A stretch of 64,000 nt of DNA from Ulota crispa (lineage: Eukaryota > Streptophyta > Bryopsida > Orthotrichales > Orthotrichaceae): positions 13,020,001 to 13,084,000 of the forward strand of contig OY987243.1 in assembly GCA_963920765.1 (NCBI GenBank). Direction: 5' to 3'. The notes beneath the pieces are model-generated. The model did no database searches, was not told where the DNA came from, and saw only the letters and a list, made by a program, of their open reading frames with translations. The number at the start of each line of letters is the position of its first letter. Positions within the stretch are counted from its first letter, which is position 1. Both the position numbers and the translations under genes were made by a program. Of the stretch, positions 11,091-21,599 are shown in pieces.

Positions 11091-12927
11091 ACCAAAAATA
11101 TCAATTGTCTTTATCGCAATGCTACTCTTGAATATTTTATTAGGAGACATATGGCATTTTATTAATTTTCTAGCACATGGTTGGAGGAAGTTTGGTGTTT
11201 TATATTTGGGGAATGGTTTATTGTTTCAACTTCCACCAAAAATTTCTAAAATGTTTTGGAAAATGATATGGTTGGAGGGCACTTGGTGTTTTATATTTAG
11301 CACGTCTTTTATTGCTTCAACTTACAATAGAAAGTTATAGAATGTTCTAAAAAAGGGCGCACAAAGGGAAATCCTCCCACTTAGTAGTATAGATGAGTTT
11401 ATATCCACACAAAAATTAGAGGATGTGTGCTTGAGGAATTTCTTTCCAAGACAATATTTTTCAAACCATTTTTATTTGTAAAAAAGAAGTCAAGATGGAA
11501 TATGTATACTTGCTTGCTCAAAAGGCAAGATATGGACAACTATTTACATTGTAACTAAATTTTTGAAATCTTACCCAAAGATTGAGGGACACAGGTATTT
11601 AATTTTTAGACCTTGACCCAACCTCATTCCATGGAGGCAACAATTCTTGCTTACCGTCCTTTACTTCCCTTTAGGTGGATGTAGCCTTATGTCAATCAAG
11701 CTAGTCAAAGCCCAATTTCTGGCTTATTTCCATTTTCTTTTTCATTCCTCTAAAGCTAACCAAAATCTAAAACTCTGCAATTTATATTTTGGAAAGATTA
11801 TTGTACGTGGAAGCCAAATGCTATTGAAGAAGAAGGCTCCATATGATAATTTTCTTGAAGCTAACTTCCTATTCTAAAATTTTAGTACTTGCAGTGTACC
11901 CTATTATCATTGGACCTTAATTCAAATATTAATTACAAAAGCTACAATACACCAAATTTCATGATTATGGTATCATCTAAAAGATAATCAAGTCGAGGTT
12001 CTGTATCAAGTTTTGAATTTCTAAATGAGTGAAGTATGAGTAGTTATCAAGGTTTCAATGAGGTTAGGTCAAAATTAAGCTCAAATTTGAAATTGCCCTA
12101 TTATCACTTCCTTAGAGGTTTTTGCTACAATACATGATCATATTTTGTCATTTTCACCTTTGGACTTCTTCATTCCCTTTGTGGTCATCCTTTAAGTGCT
12201 AGCTAAGTTGACAAATTTTAGTAGTTTTTCATATTTTACAATTGACATTTCTATAGCTAAGGCGTTGGGGGAATACATTTTATGTCTAACTTAGGTCTTC
12301 ATAGCTAATACGCTCTAATAGTATCCTTTGCAAATTTTGGTAGTATGGAACAAGAAATTGTACTATTAGTAAAGGACTCTAAGAAGTTTTTGGCAATATT
12401 TGTAAGCCTGAATTTGAAACTAAATCCTAAAAGATATGGAATTTTGAAGATAAAGAAGTGATAATAGGGGCAGAGTGATAACATGGTAAACTATCTGTAT
12501 GTGTTACACAATTCAAAATGTTATGAAAGTTATTTGGCATATGGCTAGTTTTGTTACAAAAAACGTCATAAAAATTTCAAGCAAAAAAAAATTAATTGGT
12601 GCTAAATCCTCTCCAAATTAGAGCTGCCAAAAATTTGAATGCCCAAAAAAACTCTATTTCTCACTTCAAACCTTATAGTCTCACAACATATGTGGCAAAA
12701 AAAATTCATCTTTTTACCATAGCATAATGAACTTATCTACTACTACATCATATGGTGAATTGCACCAAGATATTATTTGCCTTTTTTTCTTTTGGTATCA
12801 AAATAACTCATTCTAAGTGTATTTTGGTGAAACATAGTCAAAAATCTGTAGAGGTTAAACTAAGATTTAGTATCTACAGTTTATTTTCAACACTACTATA
12901 AGTACTTGTGTATATTATATTTATATA

Positions 12928-12934
<7 letters not shown>
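11091..12934. other. Unassigned AT-rich stretch with pieces of a dispersed repeat
   Basis: About 11,320-11,400 (TTCTAAAAAAGGGC, CCTCCCACTTAGTAGTATA) resembles about 53,940-54,000. A CCCTATTATCA block near 11,900 and 12,100 reappears inverted at about 12,456-12,466, suggesting an old inverted-repeat element whose borders I cannot fix. No gene is recognised. Confidence 0.45.

Positions 12935-12991
<57 letters not shown>
12935..12991. repeat. (TA)n microsatellite, left tract
   Basis: Almost pure TA dinucleotides directly abut the inverted-repeat element at 12,992. The matching tract on the far side starts at 13,341. Confidence 0.9.
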
Positions 12992-12995
<4 letters not shown>

Positions 12996-13340
12996 CTTGA
13001 CACTGTCACCCCCCTACTTTACATCATTATTCAATGTTTAGTGGTTTTTGGGGACAATTTTTAAAAAAAAAATTAGAATTAAATATATATCAAACCAAAT
13101 GATTTTTTGTTGGAGTTTTTCAAATGATAAATTGGAACCAAAAAATTTGATAAGAAAGAATAATAGAGTGTTGTCTTTTCTTATCAACAAATTTGATTGC
13201 AGTTTATCATTTTAAAATACACCAACAAAAAATCACTTGATTTGATACATATTTAATTCTATTTTTTTATATAAAATTGTCCCCAAAAACCATTAAAATT
13301 GAACAATGATGTAAAGGTCCAAAGGAGGGGGTGGCAATAA
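12992..13340. mobile_element. Inverted-repeat element embedded in (TA)n
   Basis: The arms run inward from GTCACCCCCCTACTTTACAT at the left and the inverse of CCACCCCCTCCTTTGG at the right. They continue through GGTTTTTGGGGACAATTTT, TTAGAATTAAATAT and TTTTTTGTTGGWGTATTT, so each arm is roughly 150 bp of a 349 bp unit. Both sides are bounded by TA repeats. This resembles MITE families that insert in TA microsatellites (Micron-type in rice), though the superfamily is unproven. Confidence 0.7.
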
Positions 13341-13385
13341 ATACATATATATATATATATATATATATGTAAAAATATATATATG

Positions 13386-13431
<46 letters not shown>

Positions 13432-13456
13432 CATATATACATATATAGATAGATAG
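13341..13456. repeat. (TA)n / TACATA microsatellite, right tract
   Basis: TA dinucleotides are interrupted by TGTAAA and TACATA variants, ending with GATAGATAG. The I/Y-rich minus-strand frames over it are only the translation of the repeat. Confidence 0.85.
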
Positions 13457-13883
13457 TAATGTCACATTTATCTAAACTTGAGTTATTCATGCATTTTTAC
13501 AGCTTTCTAGAATTTTCATATAATTTTGAACTATGCAAAACATCAAGTAACGAACAGGCAAAAAATCAAGAAGTTTCCTTGTGTTCCAGGCAAAATATCA
13601 AATGCACATGTTTCTAAGAAAATTTAAATGGGTTGTTATTTTTAGATTGTGGACTGAAAATTGGTTTGTGAGTTAATCTTACAATTGCAAAATTTTGATA
13701 AGTGACATTTTGTTTTAAACACTATTTCAAGAAAACACATGATATATTACACAAATGTTGTACATTACAATAAGGATGATACATTGATACCTACTATAGT
13801 TTAACATGATGACATTGTTCCAAAAAATGGCATTTATTTTTCACTACTTTCATTAATACTTTCCATATTCATTTAAATAAGAT
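13457..13883. other. Unassigned AT-rich stretch
   Basis: No gene, clear inverted repeat or RNA is recognised. Confidence 0.45.
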
Positions 13884-14192
13884 AGAATTTGATGGATACC
13901 CTAAAGTTTGTGATATTTGTGTAGATGTCCTTGGTTTTGTAGAAATTGCACAAACATTCTCAAACCTTAACTTTGAGGCATTTGTTTTGTTGTGCACCCC
14001 ACTTCTTTCTCACTTTGTGCGCATGCTTCTTTCCCACATCAACATGCTCACAATGATCATAGGGAGAAAGGAAGTGGCATGTACAACAAAATAAACGCCT
14101 GAAAATTATGGTATGAATTTGTGCTATTACTAAAAAACGAAGGGCATCTATATAAATATTGCAAACTTCGAGGGTAACCATCAAAAATTCCC
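13884..14192. mobile_element. Fold-back MITE with GGGAAAATT end, copy 2
   Basis: The arms (GATGGATACCCTAAAGTTTG with inverse CAAACTTCGAGGGTAACCATC, and a central ACTTCYTTCTC pair) fold over the whole unit. At about 309 bp it is the same length as the 310 bp copy at 58,723-59,032. It is older, because many pairing positions have diverged. Confidence 0.65.
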
Positions 14193-14968
14193 TTTGAATT
14201 ACAGCCAAGTATTCAAAATCTTACGAAGTACATAGATGTTGATTAAATTTAGCTTTGTAAAACCTCGGCAGCATTATCTTTGTTAAAATTTACTATTGTT
14301 GCATTATCATTTAATTATCATTTTGATAGCAATCTATTGCTTGAACTCAAAAATATTATAACATGTTTTTGGAAGGAATATCTAACAAAATAACAATGGA
14401 CAAATGCTTGTTACACCTTATATACTTTGGAGTACCTCTTTAAACTTATTTTGTACTTTTCTGTCACACTTTTGGCTTTTAATCTATTTTTAATATTGAA
14501 TGACTTTATTTTTATATGTCAGATCAAAACTTTGGTCAATTTAGCATGTTATCAATGTTTTCACAAACGTTCATTGAATGGTCAAAACTTGAGGCTTTAA
14601 AACAATCTATGCCTTGCAACTTATTTATTAACTTATTCGTATAGAAATGATCTATAATTTTATTTTTAAAAATTTGTATCAAAACATGTTTTGTGCAATT
14701 GCTTTAGCATCTCCAAAAAAACATCCATATTTTACTACCGGAACTTAAGTTCTTTTTAGTTGCTTTGATACTTTTCCTCATTCTTAACAATACCTACAAT
14801 AGCATCCTTCTTGTTTAGCAAAAAATCAAGTTTGATCTTATGGAAATGTATATCTTCATTCACAAAAACATAGAAATTTTAAAGTAGCACTCATTTTTGG
14901 TTAAGTAAAAACAAAGCATGGGGTGGAAGTACGTTACTGGTAGACCCTTGCACTTTTGAGGTTACATA
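14193..14968. other. Unassigned AT-rich stretch
   Basis: No gene or structured element is recognised. Confidence 0.45.
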
Positions 14969-15897
14969 TTAACCACTAAAGGATAGTTGTTCCTTCGAGG
15001 GACAATTGGGATTTTGGGCATGTACCTATAGCTAAACTATTTCATGTGATTTTTTGAAACTTTTATGGAAGATGGGGAATTCAAAAATCTATGTGGGCAT
15101 TTAATTTTTCCTCATTATGACATTTGACGAAGAAGTTATGCAAGAATTTTTGCTGCCCAAGGGAGGGAGGCCAATTCAGGCAGCCCAAAAACTTCTTTAA
15201 AAAATGTATTTAAAAAAATAAAAAAATGAAAATTGGATCTTTAGATTTTTATATGTGGAAAGCTTTGAATCATTCCATTTCAATTAATGAGATGAAAGTT
15301 ATGAGATGTTTTAGTTTGTGGGCAGGTACGGATCCTCTACTCTAAAACAAACTTTGAAGTCTTTTATTTTCCACAATTTTCAATATTTTGGAAAAAAAAC
15401 TAAACCTAAGGAAGTAGATTTTTTATTACAATATTATAGCCGTTGGGATTTGCATTTTTCATTTCAATAATTAAATTCTCAACAATTTAGTGATTTGACT
15501 CATTCTCTATTTCTTCTTACTTACTATTTTTTCCCATGTGTTGTATAGTTCCAATTTATTTGAAAATTCTCACACACATGCCTAACTTGGTCTTCTACAT
15601 GGAAAAAATAAACCTCAACTTTGTGTAGAGCAATTTTTTTCATGTAAGAATGGTCAAAGGCTTCTAAGTTTTTTGGACAGCAAGGAAAAAAACCTTTTTT
15701 TTCACTTTAGATGTAAATATCTACCTCCTCTCCATCTTGAATGACCTGATTTTTTTCCCACAAGTACCTCTTCTAGTCTAAGGCAAGATCCTATGGTTGG
15801 ATTTCCCAAAAAAAAAACCTACCTTCTTACTCATCCCCTAGAAGTAGTAGTTTTGAGTGATTTTGACACAAAAAGGGCTTGGTACTTTAGGGATTAA
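14969..15897. mobile_element. TTAA-flanked (piggyBac-like) element, about 930 bp class, copy I
   Basis: TTAA-CCACTAAAGGA at the left and TACTTTAGGGA-TTAA at the right. Both TTAA borders are intact and the length (929 bp) is identical to copy A. The interior shares the general layout of copy A but is well diverged. No transposase. Confidence 0.65.
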
Positions 15898-15987
15898 AAT
15901 TGGTAAAAATGATTTTGTTGTTGAAATTGTTTAAAATTTAAAGGTTTTTTTGAAACTTTCCTGATATTTTCATATAAATTGTATGTG

Positions 15988-16777
15988 CTAATCTTTGAGC
16001 GCCCTAGCATCTCATATATTGCCTCCCGTGATTTCAAAGCCTTGTTTGAGGCACTAGATCTAACTTTTTGGTCTTACTTTTACACTATAATTATGAAGGC
16101 ATTCAAGTTGTCCATGCCAATGGAGTAATGGCAAGGAAAGCCAAATGTTGTACAAGTGCTGAAAGAGATTTGATTAGATGAAACACCATACGGGGCGTGG
16201 TGGCAAGGAGCATTTTACAGGCTGCAACCAATCAATATCCCTTGCAAGCTTCTTTGTGTAAGCTTTGTGGTAGCCGGAAAGTTGTTGGCAAGGGTTCAAG
16301 CATGTTTTAGACCCTTGTTATGGCAATCGTCACCAACTGGGCCAGTAATTGTTTTATGTGCAATAGTGATTTGAAGCCCTAAAAATTGACATAAAAAGCA
16401 GTGAAATCTTTCATAATTTACAAGTGTGTGCATTCACATCTAATTTTGCTGGTCACAAAATTTAAGATGAATCATGGGCTTATAGAAGATGAATCAAGGG
16501 CTTATAGAATTTTGTAAAAATCATCAAATAGCAACTATCTACCAAAAAAAGAGATTTTGTCATTATATGTTGTTTGATCAAATGTTATAATCTCCCATCT
16601 CCCATGGTTAGTTATTCCCAAAATTTGCAAGCCATTTTCTAAGTACTAAGTGTTCCACTATTTTCAATGATCACTTTTTGTGGATCATCCAATTCACTAA
16701 GATACAATGCATCAAAGTTTTTGATCTCCAAAACACTGATTTTGGTGAAAACAGCCTAGGCGCACAAGCCTGGTTAA
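15988..16777. mobile_element. TTAA-type (piggyBac-like) element, about 780 bp class, copy D
   Basis: It is homologous over its full length to 5,005-5,797. The left border has decayed to CTAA-TCTTTGAGCGCCC and the right end is GGCGCACAAGCCTGG-TTAA. It carries a small internal duplication of AAGATGAATCA-GGGCTTATAG near 16,465-16,510. Confidence 0.7.
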
Positions 16778-16938
16778 TTGGTTAAGTACCTCGGAATCCT
16801 AGGATCATGATTGAATTTGCTAAAAAAAAATTTCAAGATGTTATATTTGTAATTTTGTGGACCACTACTAAAATGTCACAGTACTACAAATCATGGAAAA
16901 GTACAAAAAACATGGACTTGGAGAACTCATACACTTTT

Positions 16939-17132
16939 GCCCTTACTTCACAAAAGACATCTATGGCTCCTCTATCCAAATTTGCATTCAAATTTCTAAA
17001 TAAATCACATATTTTGCATAAAATTAACAAAAATAGCCCTTATTTTACAAAAGACATCTAAGTCTCCTCTATCCAAATTTGCATTCAAATTTCTAAATAA
17101 ATCACATATTTTACAAATATTTACAAAAATAA
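16939..17132 (+). repeat. Two-copy tandem repeat, 97 bp unit
   Basis: The block GCCCTTAYTTYACAAAAGAC followed by TCCTCTATCCAAATTTGC and AAATAAATCACATATTTT occurs twice, 97 bp apart and almost identical. The 84-codon frame at 16,807-17,061 runs through it and has no ATG-supported family signature. Confidence 0.85.
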
Positions 17133-18454
17133 AGTTGATTTTTTGGCAAGAGATAATTTTGTGAAAAAATATGATTTTCCTTAATTAAGTTTAAGATTAT
17201 AGATGATTGCACCTAGTTTAGGATAGTTAAACATCAAATTTCCAAAATATTGTTTTTTACAAAAAAAAAAATGTGTATTTTAATATTTTTGATATATTTT
17301 TGTACACTTTAGTTTTGCAAAAACCCAAAAAGTGTATGAGGTCTAATAAGTGTACTTCTACCCTCTAACTAATAAATAATAGTGTGACATACTAAGTAAA
17401 AAGTGTAGCATCTAATCCATGTATTGACCTCAACAAATTTTCCATTTTTAAAAATAAATGACAAATTTAACTAATTATGAATTGCCTAAAGCCATAGATA
17501 ATAGTAATAACAAATGCTAATCCAAAATGTATGCAAAACATCAAGAGATCCCAGATTTCCCAATTATACTTTATCTTGTATTGTTTGAACATTTTGAAAA
17601 CTCCCAATACTTTATCTAAACATTCTGATTTAGGAGATCTCTTGGTATTGCATAGTTCATGTTTACATGCATAGTCATGATTAGTTAAATATGACATGCA
17701 AATAAAAGTGATCAAACGACGCTCTCAAGCCCAAAGTTAGTATCCAAATCTTTTGATCGAAGCTATATGTTTCGAACAAAAAATCCAATATTTCATTCAA
17801 ATTCTACACATATTATCCACATCCCTGAAGAAGCCACATCATCAGATTGCAACTTGCGCTGCTTTAAAAAAATATGAAACAAAACAAAACAAAATACAAA
17901 AACAAAACCTTTGATAACGTTCTCATGGCCCAAGCAAGTGGGTCATATGTGTAGGAAATAATTAATTTTGACCCCCAGACCCGGCCCCTGATTAAAAAGG
18001 ACACATCAAAACGAATCATCCAGCCCTGCACCTGCCCCTTATAATGGGTTTTCAGGGAAGCTGACTGGCCTCAGCATGTCTACAGTTCGTTTACCTACAG
18101 TAACAAAAAGAAAAAAAAAAAGAAAAAAAGAAAAAAAGAAAGACACACATAAAAGAAAAAAAAGAAAACTACGGAAATGAAATCTATACATATAAAATAA
18201 TACAAACATCAGATCAGAATAACGTCATACCAGAATTCAAAAAATCAAGACAACACCGACGTTTTGGAATTATGAACAATGAAACTCAAGGCCTGAGCCC
18301 TGAAGCTAAATGCAAATAATTACGAACATAACTTTTTTTAAACGGCTTGTTCCATGAAAATGGTGCAAGGATCTAGAATGAGGTCATTAAAATTGCTAAG
18401 ATCTTGGAAGAAGACAAGGAGAGTTGAAGTAGCTATAGTAAGTTAGTAACCACT
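17133..18454. other. Unassigned stretch with an A/G-rich tract
   Basis: Bases about 18,108-18,170 are almost pure A with spaced G (AAAAAGAAAAAAAGAAAG type). The rest is AT-rich with a modestly GC-richer patch at 17,960-18,090. No gene is recognised; the 82-codon minus frame at 17,467-17,715 has no signature. Confidence 0.45.
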
Positions 18455-19403
18455 TTAACCTCTAAAGGACCAAGTATTGTTGAGAACTCGGGTAGGGTCA
18501 TATGGAGTTAATTTTTATTGGATGTTCTCAAAATTGTTACACAAGGTGTAAATATGTATCTTTCAAGTGGAAATCTAATTTTTTCCCCAATTTGATGCTT
18601 GGTTCAAAAGTTATGTTGCCCAAAAGAAAATGGGCAGTTCGGGCAATTTGAGCATCTTTGGAGAATCTTATGCTAAAACTCTCATTAACTTTTGAAATTT
18701 TCGCCAAGTATGTAACTAAAAGAAAATGGTTTACAATTGTCAAAAAAATAAACAAATTGAGGACTCACATCACATTCTAAAGGGAGCCAAACTTTGTTAA
18801 CTATGTTTGGGCAGCTTCAAGAAAAAAAAATTCCTCTAACTTCAAGCCCTGTTATCTTTCAATCTATAAATCTAAAGCTCTTGGAACTTTTTTTCACATA
18901 TTCCAAATGTTTGTCTCCAACTTTTCACCTTTCAGATTTCAAATAAAAGACTTCCACATTGCACAAGAAATCATGAAAGAATGACTAATGTATTACCAAT
19001 TCACTAAACCTCCTTGCATTGGAGGGTGATTTAGAATAAGCTAAACTCTATATTTGCATCTGAAAATTTTCATGAGTGAACCTAACATCATATACTTGTG
19101 AATGGTCAAAAAGCTCAAATTTGTGTAAAACAAAAATTTACTCTAGGAAAGGTCAAAGTTTGCTGACCTTCTTTTGCAGGAATGAAAAAAAGCTATTTTT
19201 CTCACTTCAAATGTTATAATCTTACAATCCGCGGGCTCAAAAGGGCTGACTTTTTTGCACACATTAACTCATCTATTTGACACACTTTTATATCGTTGGA
19301 ATTGAGAAAAAAGGTTTTTATTTTAAATTTTGGGCAATGCACTAAAAATTGACAGTTTCTGAGATTTTTTCTCAAAAAACACCCCTAGTCCTTTAGGGGT
19401 TAA
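18455..19403. mobile_element. TTAA-flanked (piggyBac-like) element, about 930 bp class, copy B
   Basis: TTAA-CCTCTAAAGGACC at the left pairs with GTCCTTTAGGGG-TTAA at the right. It is the full-length homologue, in the same orientation, of copy A at 1,918-2,846. Length differences are small indels. Both TTAA borders are intact and no ORF encodes a transposase. Confidence 0.85.
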
Positions 19404-19430
19404 GTGTTTACTAAAAATGCCTAGTAGACA

Positions 19431-19569
19431 TTATTCATTAAATTGGGAAAAAGTGACATTTTGGGAATTTTGGATTTTATGATTTTTAGAGAGCATTCAT
19501 TGAAGGCTCTTTAAAAATTATAAAATCCAAAAGTCCCAAAATGTCACTTTTTCCCAATTTAATGAATAA
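19431..19569. mobile_element. Palindromic MITE (TTCATTAAATTGGGA end), 139 bp
   Basis: TTATTCATTAAATTGGGAAA and AAGTGACATTTTGGGA pair almost perfectly with the inverse right arm, leaving a small loop (GCATTCATTGAAGGC region). It begins 27 bp after the end of TTAA copy B. Confidence 0.8.
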
Positions 19570-19819
19570 CGAGTTCTACATATCTTGAACTTTGTACTTG
19601 GAATTTGGAGCAATCATTGTCTCTTTCTTTTTTTTCATTGTTTTTGCTCTAATATGTAAGAAAAGTGTCTCATTTTTAGTTAAATGTAAACAATCCAAAG
19701 TGCAAAAACAATAATTAGGTTTTTATTTTTTGGAGATTTGTGCAAAACGTTGAGAAATGTCCCATATTTTTCTTATATATTGAGAAATGTTTTGATGTAG
19801 GGTAGTTTCAAGAAACACC

Positions 19820-20835
19820 TCACAATTTTGTCTCAAACACCTTTAAAACTGGCAGTATTAGGTAGTACTATGAGTTTTGGGGAAATTACAAATAGGGGCA
19901 TGAAAACGTAAAGTATTACAGATAGGGGCGTAGTTTCAAAATAATTACAAATAGGGGCACAATTTCAGTTTTTTGTAATTTTTTTGGTTTGGACATTGGT
20001 TGATTTAGATACATCACATTAAGTGTTAGCTAACTTCCCAAAAAGTTAAAGGTCTCTCCAAATCAAGCCTAAATGAAGAATTTTTAGTAAAGGGAATGGC
20101 AATTTTTGAATACTTTTAATATTTTTCAAGTTAGCTAACATTTAGTGTGATGTATCTAAATCAACCAATGTCCAAATCAAAAAGAAATTACAAAAACTCA
20201 CATTTTTTTTGAAAATGTGCCCCTATTAGTGATTATTTTGAAACTGCGCCCCTATTTGTAATATTTTATGTTTTCATGCCCCTATTTGTAATTTCCCCAT
20301 GAGTTTTTGAATTATTTTTTTCTAAATAAAATAAAATATGAAAATTTTGTAAAGCACTTAAAATAGCATACTCATGAAAATCCAGACTTAGAAAAAAATT
20401 ATTCTAAAAGTTATGCACAAAAATAGAGGGATAGAAATTAGGAGCAAAAGGACAATTTCCTTTTTGCTTTTTATAAAATACTAAAAAAATTCCAAAAAAT
20501 AAAACAAAATACAGCCATTTTTTCATCTCTTTAGTAGCTTCACCTAGTGCAAGTGATTTTTGGAGGAATTTTGTATTATTTCACCAATGCAAGGAGAATG
20601 GATGCCCACTTTGAGACAATGTGCATGGCATGGAATTTAGAATTTTGTGAAACCCTTCTATAAATCCATGTAATGCTCTATGATAAACAACTTCCTTGAT
20701 TTGTGGAATGAGATACACTTTTTTGGACTCAAAATAGTATTAAAAGCCCCCAAAATGGCCAAGGTAGACACGAGACATCTATTCATGGGTTGTTTAAAAA
20801 TAGTAAAATAATTTTAAAAAAACCAAACAAATTAT
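19820..20835 (-). repeat. Dispersed repeat copy (occupied site)
   Basis: Apart from the fold-back element at 19,879-20,298, this aligns in inverse orientation with about 53,215-53,800. Shared blocks include TGTAAAGCACTTAAAATAGC, CCCCCAAAATGGCCAAG and AGACAATGTGCATGGC-like stretches. After removing the insertion plus one duplication (429 bp), about 576 bp remain here against about 575 bp there. Weaker similarity seems to run on toward 21,000. Its nature is unknown and no gene is recognised. Confidence 0.7.
19879..20298. mobile_element. Mutator-like fold-back element with 9 bp duplication
   Basis: It starts GGGGAAATTACAAATAGGGG and ends with its inverse. Long arms then run inward (GGGGCATGAAAACGTAA; TTTAGATACATCACATTAAG; AGTTAGCTAACTT). 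ATGAGTTTT lies on both sides (19,870-19,878 and 20,299-20,307), a perfect 9 bp target duplication typical of Mutator-like elements. The homologous unfilled site at 53.7 kb reads ATGAGCTTT once. There is no transposase. Confidence 0.85.
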
Positions 20836-21108
20836 TAAACGTCTATAATTTTGAAGTGAACATTACTTTGAAATCCCAAGTCAAAATGACTTGGTACGCA
20901 CAAGATAGGTGCCAAAAACCACTTGCAAGAGGTGAAGAGGACAGAAAATAGTATAAGTGTTTCTTGCAAAGCATCTCAAGATCTCTTGTTGTGTATAGTC
21001 TAGAATCAAAAAGAGTTAAGAAGTTCAATATTACATAAGTAGCTTAAATTTAGATAAATGCATGTAACATAAACAATGTGGTCAACAACTCAACGCCCAT
21101 ATAAACAC

Positions 21109-21407
21109 CAAATTCATTAAAATGGGAGATTTCCACTAAATTGAGAGGTAGTTGAAAGGAAATTTGATGAAAGGTTTTATTGCAATTTAGCTTGAGTCAA
21201 GCTAAATTGCAATAAAGTTATAAAACCTTTCATCAAATTCCCTTAAAATTAGAAGGTTTTATGTAAAACCTTTCAAAACTGACTTAAAATTAGAAAGTTT
21301 TAGGTCAATTTAGCATAAAACTCTACTTTTAATGAAAATTGCTGATTCAAGTTAAGATCAACATGATTATTTTGAGAGGTGCCCAATCTCCCATTTAATG
21401 AATATGG
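21109..21407. mobile_element. Palindromic MITE (TTCATTAAATTGGGA family) with internal hairpin
   Basis: The outer arms AATTCATTAAAATGGGAGAT and ATCTCCCATTTAATGAAT pair across about 300 bp. A nearly perfect inner hairpin (about 21,158-21,242) has arms of roughly 36 bp, with AAACCTTTCATCAAATT and CAATTTAGCTTGA as the key pairing blocks. No ORF. Confidence 0.7.
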
Positions 21408-21599
21408 TATGGTATTTATATTGCCATTTTAACAAAAATGACAGTTCAATTTACTTGAAAACAAACTCTTAACTTCTTGTGAATTTATGTAGACAAATGA
21501 CAACAATGGAACTAGGCTGAATGTCATTTTCATCATGTTTGAGAGTCGAGACTTTAAAATATTGTCTCCCCTGACCGTTACTGAATATGATGATAAAAT

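Noticed and set aside
13259-13490. Ile/Tyr-rich peptides on the minus strand
   Set aside because: Pure translation of the (TA)n and TACATA microsatellite.
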